Shown: positions 60,647-64,000 of the stretch, piece by piece
Numbering within the stretch: position 1 is the first letter of the stretch
How the letters are laid out: every line of letters starts with the position of its first letter
Source of the DNA: Bifidobacterium santillanense
Lineage (GTDB): Bacteria; Actinomycetota; Actinomycetes; Actinomycetales; Bifidobacteriaceae
Reading direction: 5' to 3'
DNA: 64,000 nt
NCBI RefSeq assembly: GCF_018555385.1
Contig: NZ_JAFEJS010000004.1
Span: 1-64,000 of the forward strand
Position numbers and translations under genes: made by a program
The notes under the pieces: model-generated
Told to the model about the DNA's origin: nothing
What the model saw: the letters and a program-made list of their open reading frames with translations, nothing else
Database searches by the model: none

Positions 60647-61869
60647 GTCCGGCTCCCCGCCGGTTCGGCGAGCACCCGGCCGAGCCGGCCATTTCCGGCC
60701 ACGGTCACCTTGGTTTTGCCGAGTTCGGAGGCGACGATCGTGACATGTCGGTTCTTCCCGTCGGAGACCACGCAGCCGCCCGTACCGTTGAGTCCGTAGA
60801 TCGAGGACGGCGGGACGTCCCATACGGTGACGGGGTGTTGCAGTCGGCTTGTGAGCGTCACGGTGACGGTAGCGGAAGGCGCCGTTGCCGTGGTCTGCGA
60901 GTCGGAGGAACCGCCGTCCACGGTAGCCCCGCCGGAATCGGCGCCGGATTCGCCGGATGACGATGCCGAGGAGTCGGACGAGCCGGAGCCCGACGTCGCG
61001 GAGGACGCCGCCGACCGGTATGCGTCGCTGCCGACGATGGCCGCGATGACGGACGGGTCGCGAAGTGCGATCGCCCCCGCCCCGTCCGCGGCGGGCAGAT
61101 CGTATGGCTGATCGTCGACGACCAGCACACGCTTGCCGGTCACGGTCTCATCGGACGGCGCCGCGACCGTGGCCCGCGCGGGTTGAGTGCGTACCGTCAT
61201 CATGGCGCCGCCGGCCGCGATCGTGGATCCCTTGGCCGTCTGGCAGGAAACGAGCGTCGCGGACGGAGCATCGAGCCAGACGAACGATTCCGGGGTGATG
61301 GTCCAGCCGTCGGCCGCGTCGACCTGCGCGGCGCCGACCTTGCCGGCGGCACGATTGAACGCCGTGATCGTGTTCCACGTCACCATGTTGCCGTTCGGGG
61401 CCGCGTATCCCAACGTGCGCAGGGCATCGTTGAGCGATCGTGCGTCGTCGCCCTTCACACCGGACGTCAGATCGCGGTACGGCGGGGTGTCCGTGGCCAG
61501 CGCCAGCAGCGGTACGCCGTCGACGGACACGAAGCTCGTGCCCGAGGCGATGGTCGCTCCGGCGGTGCAGTCGATCGACGTGACCACTCCGGATGTCGGG
61601 AACGTCACGTTCTGGCCGGAGCCGGGGGTGACGGTCACCTTGACATCGCGCGAGTCGTCGTACGATTCGCTGGACGCGCGGACCGCGACGGCGTGCACGG
61701 ACGTGCTGTCCAGTTCCCCGGGCGTGGGCTCGGGTGAGATCAGGAACGCCGCGCACGCGCCCGACGCGATCAGGACCACGGCGAGCAGCGCCCTCACCGA
61801 CCAGACGACGCCGTTGCCGTTCGCGCGGATGCGGAAGCGGCGCGACGGCCACGAATGATTGACGCTCAT
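60640..61869 (-). CDS. Membrane-anchored adaptor with peptidoglycan-binding-like segment, bacteriocin locus
   Basis: 409 residues: basic N-terminus, one membrane anchor (~20-42), then extracellular. Residues ~85-130 look like the biotinyl-lipoyl half of HlyD/MacA adaptors (GVVTSIDCTAGATIASGTSF). GDDARSLNDALRTLGYAAPN resembles a peptidoglycan-binding-1 domain. A Ser/Gly-rich linker (~305-335) precedes the last part. It overlaps the lipoprotein gene stop (ATGA) and the ATPase start, so lipoprotein-adaptor-ATPase-permease is one tightly coupled operon. Confidence 0.8.
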   Translation of the reverse strand: MSVNHSWPSRRFRIRANGNGVVWSVRALLAVVLIASGACAAFLISPEPTPGELDSTSVHAVAVRASSESYDDSRDVKVTVTPGSGQNVTFPTSGVVTSIDCTAGATIASGTSFVSVDGVPLLALATDTPPYRDLTSGVKGDDARSLNDALRTLGYAAPNGNMVTWNTITAFNRAAGKVGAAQVDAADGWTITPESFVWLDAPSATLVSCQTAKGSTIAAGGAMMTVRTQPARATVAAPSDETVTGKRVLVVDDQPYDLPAADGAGAIALRDPSVIAAIVGSDAYRSAASSATSGSGSSDSSASSSGESGADSGGATVDGGSSDSQTTATAPSATVTVTLTSRLQHPVTVWDVPPSSIYGLNGTGGCVVSDGKNRHVTIVASELGKTKVTVAGNGRLGRVLAEPAGSRTC

Positions 61870-62519
61870 TGCAGATCCATCGGATTGACTTCGCACTCAT
61901 GGAATTGCTGCTGCTTATCCGGCATCTTCTCCATGAGCTTCGCGTATTCCTCGTCGTCGTTCATCAGTTGCTTATAGTCCTTGACGGTCATGGACTTGTC
62001 GACGAGGTTGTGCTTCTTCAGGCAATCCACGATCTTTCCGTCGAACGCATCGGCGCTGATGTTGTTGGGGTTCGTGCTGATTTGCTGGTACAAGGGCATG
62101 AGATTGTCGTATCCCGTCGTCGTATCACAGTATTCCCTTGCGTTGTTCGCCTCATCGGCGGACATGTTGTTATCGATCATGGAGGTATGGACTTCAGATG
62201 AGGCGTCCAGATGGTTAGTGAGCTTCAGCCCCTTGCTTGCGAGGCACTGCGCATACGTCGTCTCGAATTCGGAGATCTCGGCCTTGGTGATCCCGCCGTC
62301 CTTGAGGATCTTCTTCACCAAATCGCTCTTGGTGCCGTCATACGCTTTGCGAAATTGCGATGCGTAAATACCTCTGAAAGAAGTTCCATCAGAAGTGGAA
62401 ATTTCGTTAGATGAATTGCCAGCATTTTTTTGCTCAGATGAAACAGTGTAGCCGCAACCAGAAACGGAAAAAAATGAAAAACAAAGAATCAAGGCCGCTA
62501 TGACAAATCGACGAGACAT
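61866..62519 (-). CDS. Lipoprotein of the bacteriocin locus
   Basis: 217 residues with signal peptide RRFVIAALILCFSFFSVSGC (lipobox VSGC). The mature part is Lys/Asp-rich and helical with four further Cys (QCLASKG, EYCDTT, DCLKKH, HECEV). No named family recognised. Base composition is AT-richer than the surroundings. AGAGGATAAG precedes ATG 62519. Its place directly after the bacteriocin and coupled to the ABC genes suggests an immunity protein or an accessory to export. Confidence 0.78.
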   Translation of the reverse strand: MSRRFVIAALILCFSFFSVSGCGYTVSSEQKNAGNSSNEISTSDGTSFRGIYASQFRKAYDGTKSDLVKKILKDGGITKAEISEFETTYAQCLASKGLKLTNHLDASSEVHTSMIDNNMSADEANNAREYCDTTTGYDNLMPLYQQISTNPNNISADAFDGKIVDCLKKHNLVDKSMTVKDYKQLMNDDEEYAKLMEKMPDKQQQFHECEVNPMDLQ

Positions 62520-62543
62520 GGTCTTATCCTCTAATATGTTGTG

Positions 62544-62577
62544 GCTGTTGTCTATATCGATTGATATAGACAACAGC
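62544..62577. repeat. Perfect 15-bp inverted repeat between bacteriocin and lipoprotein genes
   Basis: Arms 62544-62558 and 62563-62577 with a 4-nt loop. AT-rich, no T run on the coding strand. Likely an attenuator or mRNA-stabilising hairpin that raises the level of the bacteriocin mRNA over the export genes. Confidence 0.7.
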
Positions 62578-62583
62578 TACTCG

Positions 62584-62982
62584 TTAATTATTTTTACCCC
62601 AGAAGGCATCGCAAGTACTGAAAATAGGTCCCGTCTCCGAGATATACGCCCATTGTCCGGCCGGTGCAGTACCGGTTGCCGATTTGCCACCAATGGAGAC
62701 GGAGGCCCAATGATAAACCTTATTATTCTTGTAGTGTGAATAGCATACTTTCTCTCCACGCGTGATGTAACTACCATAAACCCATGTACCACCGCCTACT
62801 ATTCTAGTGGTTCGGAGAATCGGATTGGTGTCGTCAACAGTAAATTTTCCTTCTGGAACATTTGCTACCATGCCAGAATCTACATCGTCACCATAGTCCT
62901 CTGCTTGCGCGGTGACCGCCCCGACAGATGAGGTAATGGCCAGCAGTGCTGCCAACATAAAGGAAACTGTTTTCTTGCTCAT
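62584..62982 (-). CDS. Lactococcin-972-like bacteriocin precursor
   Basis: 132 residues with a Sec signal peptide cut after VTAQA (residue 27). The C-terminal ~70 residues start VGGGTWVYG and continue with CYSHYKNNKVYHWASVSIGG and AGQWAYISETGP, the pattern of lactococcin 972 (G-G-G-x-W-x-x-G; SxYxxxxxxHxASV; A-x-A-x-A). A 35-residue acidic stretch lies between signal and core, so a further cut may occur. Two Cys may form a disulfide, unlike the prototype. Lactococcin 972 binds lipid II and blocks septum formation. AAGGAG precedes ATG 62982. Confidence 0.85.
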   Translation of the reverse strand: MSKKTVSFMLAALLAITSSVGAVTAQAEDYGDDVDSGMVANVPEGKFTVDDTNPILRTTRIVGGGTWVYGSYITRGEKVCYSHYKNNKVYHWASVSIGGKSATGTAPAGQWAYISETGPIFSTCDAFWGKNN

Positions 62983-63113
62983 TAGATATTCTCCTTGATC
63001 GCTACGCTCGCGATCTGATGATTATTGTGCTAGCCAAAGAGGCACGGACGCCAGCTTGTGCCGGACGCTGACCGGCATGAGATTCGAAGCGGTGAATAAT
63101 GGGGGTTATGACT

Positions 63114-63737
63114 ATGAACGATACGCCGCGGATCCGCATGGCGGTGCTGGACAACGATCTGTTGTCGCTGAAGATGTTCCGGATGCTGCTACAGCGGCAC
63201 GGGGCGTTCGACTTCCTGTGGGACACCCGGTTCCCGGCGGTCGCCGTCCAGTCCTGCATCGACCGGGTCAGCAGACCGGACGTACTACTCGTCGACATGG
63301 CGTTGGACGGCACCACCGGCATCGATGTCTGCCATCGCATCCGACAGGCTGTTCCCGACGTACGATTCGTCGGCGTCACCGCATACGACCCGGCCCCGTA
63401 CGACGATCGGGAGCATCGCGACGACCTGTACGCCATCGTCAGAAAGGACGACTTCACCGGCCTTCCGCGGACGATCGTCGACGCGTACCGAGCCGGATCG
63501 CTCGCGTCGCCGGACGACGACGCATCCGACGACGCGACGCGCCATGAGCTGTCCCCGCGCGAGCTGGAGGTTCTGGGGCATTACGCGGACGGGCGCACGA
63601 CGAGGGAGATCATGGATCTCATGGGATTGTCCAAAAGCACCCTCTGGTCGTACGAATCCCGGGCACTGAGCAAACTGGGCGCCCGCAACCGCATTGAGGC
63701 CGTGGCCAAGTGCGTCCGCCTGCATCTGCTGCCATGA
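63114..63737 (+). CDS. LuxR-type response regulator
   Basis: 207 residues: receiver domain with acidic pocket in MAVLDNDLLS, the phospho-acceptor Asp in VLLVDMALDGTTGIDV (~residue 57), and KDD in the Lys position; C-terminal HTH LSPRELEVLGHYADGRTTRE then IMDLMGLSKSTLWSYESRAL. Start: ATG 63114 has GGGGG eight bases upstream; ATGs at 63108 and 63099 are in frame. It is divergent from the bacteriocin gene and followed by a probable histidine kinase, so it likely controls bacteriocin production. Confidence 0.9.
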   Translation: MNDTPRIRMAVLDNDLLSLKMFRMLLQRHGAFDFLWDTRFPAVAVQSCIDRVSRPDVLLVDMALDGTTGIDVCHRIRQAVPDVRFVGVTAYDPAPYDDREHRDDLYAIVRKDDFTGLPRTIVDAYRAGSLASPDDDASDDATRHELSPRELEVLGHYADGRTTREIMDLMGLSKSTLWSYESRALSKLGARNRIEAVAKCVRLHLLP

Positions 63738-63753
63738 CGGCCGGGAGCCGAAC

Positions 63754-64000
63754 GTGAACGCCATCCGTCCTCATCTTCCGTTCTTCGGAAGGACCATATC
63801 CATATCCCCGTGGATGCCTCGCGCAATAGCGATGCTGCTGTCGGCTGCGCCCTCGCTGTACGCCGCGATCTCGCAAATCGCGCGCACCGGTTCTTTTCTC
63901 GCCCTGAGCTCCGTCACGCCGCTGCTGATCGGCGCGGCGGTCACGGTGTGGCGAGTGCGTGCGGGCGCGTTGCTGCTTACGGCGCTCTGGGTCACGATCA
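63754..64000 (+). CDS. Membrane protein, probably sensor histidine kinase, cut by window edge
   Basis: GTG start at 63754 with GGAG seven bases upstream, 16 bases after the response regulator stop. The 82 visible residues hold two or three hydrophobic helices (PRAIAMLLSAAPSLYAAI, SVTPLLIGAAVTVW, ALLLTALWVT), as in NarL-type sensor kinases. The kinase core would lie beyond the right edge, so the function is inferred from context. Confidence 0.65.
   Translation, partial: MNAIRPHLPFFGRTISISPWMPRAIAMLLSAAPSLYAAISQIARTGSFLALSSVTPLLIGAAVTVWRVRAGALLLTALWVTI

Noticed and set aside
1-64000. tRNA, rRNA or insertion sequence genes
   Set aside because: No tRNA-like T-arm with matching acceptor stem, no rRNA sequence and no transposase translation was found by eye.

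Overview
The window is chromosomal DNA of a high-GC actinobacterium, almost certainly a Bifidobacterium. The evidence is the gene set and its order: a pup-pafA-dop-ARC pupylation cluster with no 20S proteasome genes, a rpoZ-metK-priA-HAD-fmt block, an abundant HU gene, an oleate hydratase, many LacI/ROK sugar regulators next to ABC or MFS sugar transporters that lack their own ATPase, and strong AAGGAGG-type ribosome binding sites. No rRNA, tRNA, CRISPR array, insertion sequence or prophage was recognised.

Region 1 (1-31 kb) is mostly housekeeping: a partial FGGY sugar kinase, a bile acid/sodium symporter family protein, oleate hydratase with paired palindromic operators, an aldo/keto reductase, a small Nif11-leader-like peptide, an ECF S component of YkoE type, purB, a large flippase-like membrane protein with a pseudokinase-like centre, HU, the pupylation cluster, DedA, serB, fmt, a HAD hydrolase, a PriA that has lost its helicase motifs, metK and rpoZ.

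Region 2 (25.5-46 kb) is accessory and sugar-related. A five-gene minus-strand operon (Gfo/Idh/MocA oxidoreductase, DUF993 aldolase-like protein, TIM-barrel isomerase, small membrane protein, GH28-like beta-helix enzyme) sits behind a LacI operator and beside a YitT/YczE-like membrane protein and a LacI regulator. It looks like a catabolic pathway of unknown substrate. Next come two tandem paralogous small proteins (44 and 42 residues) behind a LacI-type promoter, then a decayed xylose locus (3' remnants of xylB and xylA beside a ROK regulator) containing long inverted repeats. Two paralogous AAA ATPases, each preceded by its own 10-bp-period AT-rich repeat, bracket an MFS sugar transporter-LacI pair and a 3' remnant of a related transporter. 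A Fic protein follows, with a perfect 33-bp inverted repeat just before its start, and then a second MFS transporter of the same family.

Region 3 (44.8-58.9 kb) is an oligosaccharide locus: LacI, esterase, two ABC permeases and a solute-binding lipoprotein, then a 1.1-kb gene-poor stretch with a LacI 3' remnant and palindromes, then an operon of isomerase, GH43, GH36 and glycerate kinase, and a divergent LacI. Two operator families (GGTAAGCGCTTTCC-like and TGTAACTAGTTTCA-like) recur at several of these promoters, implying shared regulation.

Region 4 (58.9-64 kb) is a bacteriocin locus: a lactococcin-972-like precursor, a lipoprotein, a membrane adaptor, an ABC ATPase and an FtsX-type permease, with a divergent LuxR-type response regulator and the start of a membrane protein, probably its histidine kinase, that runs off the right edge.
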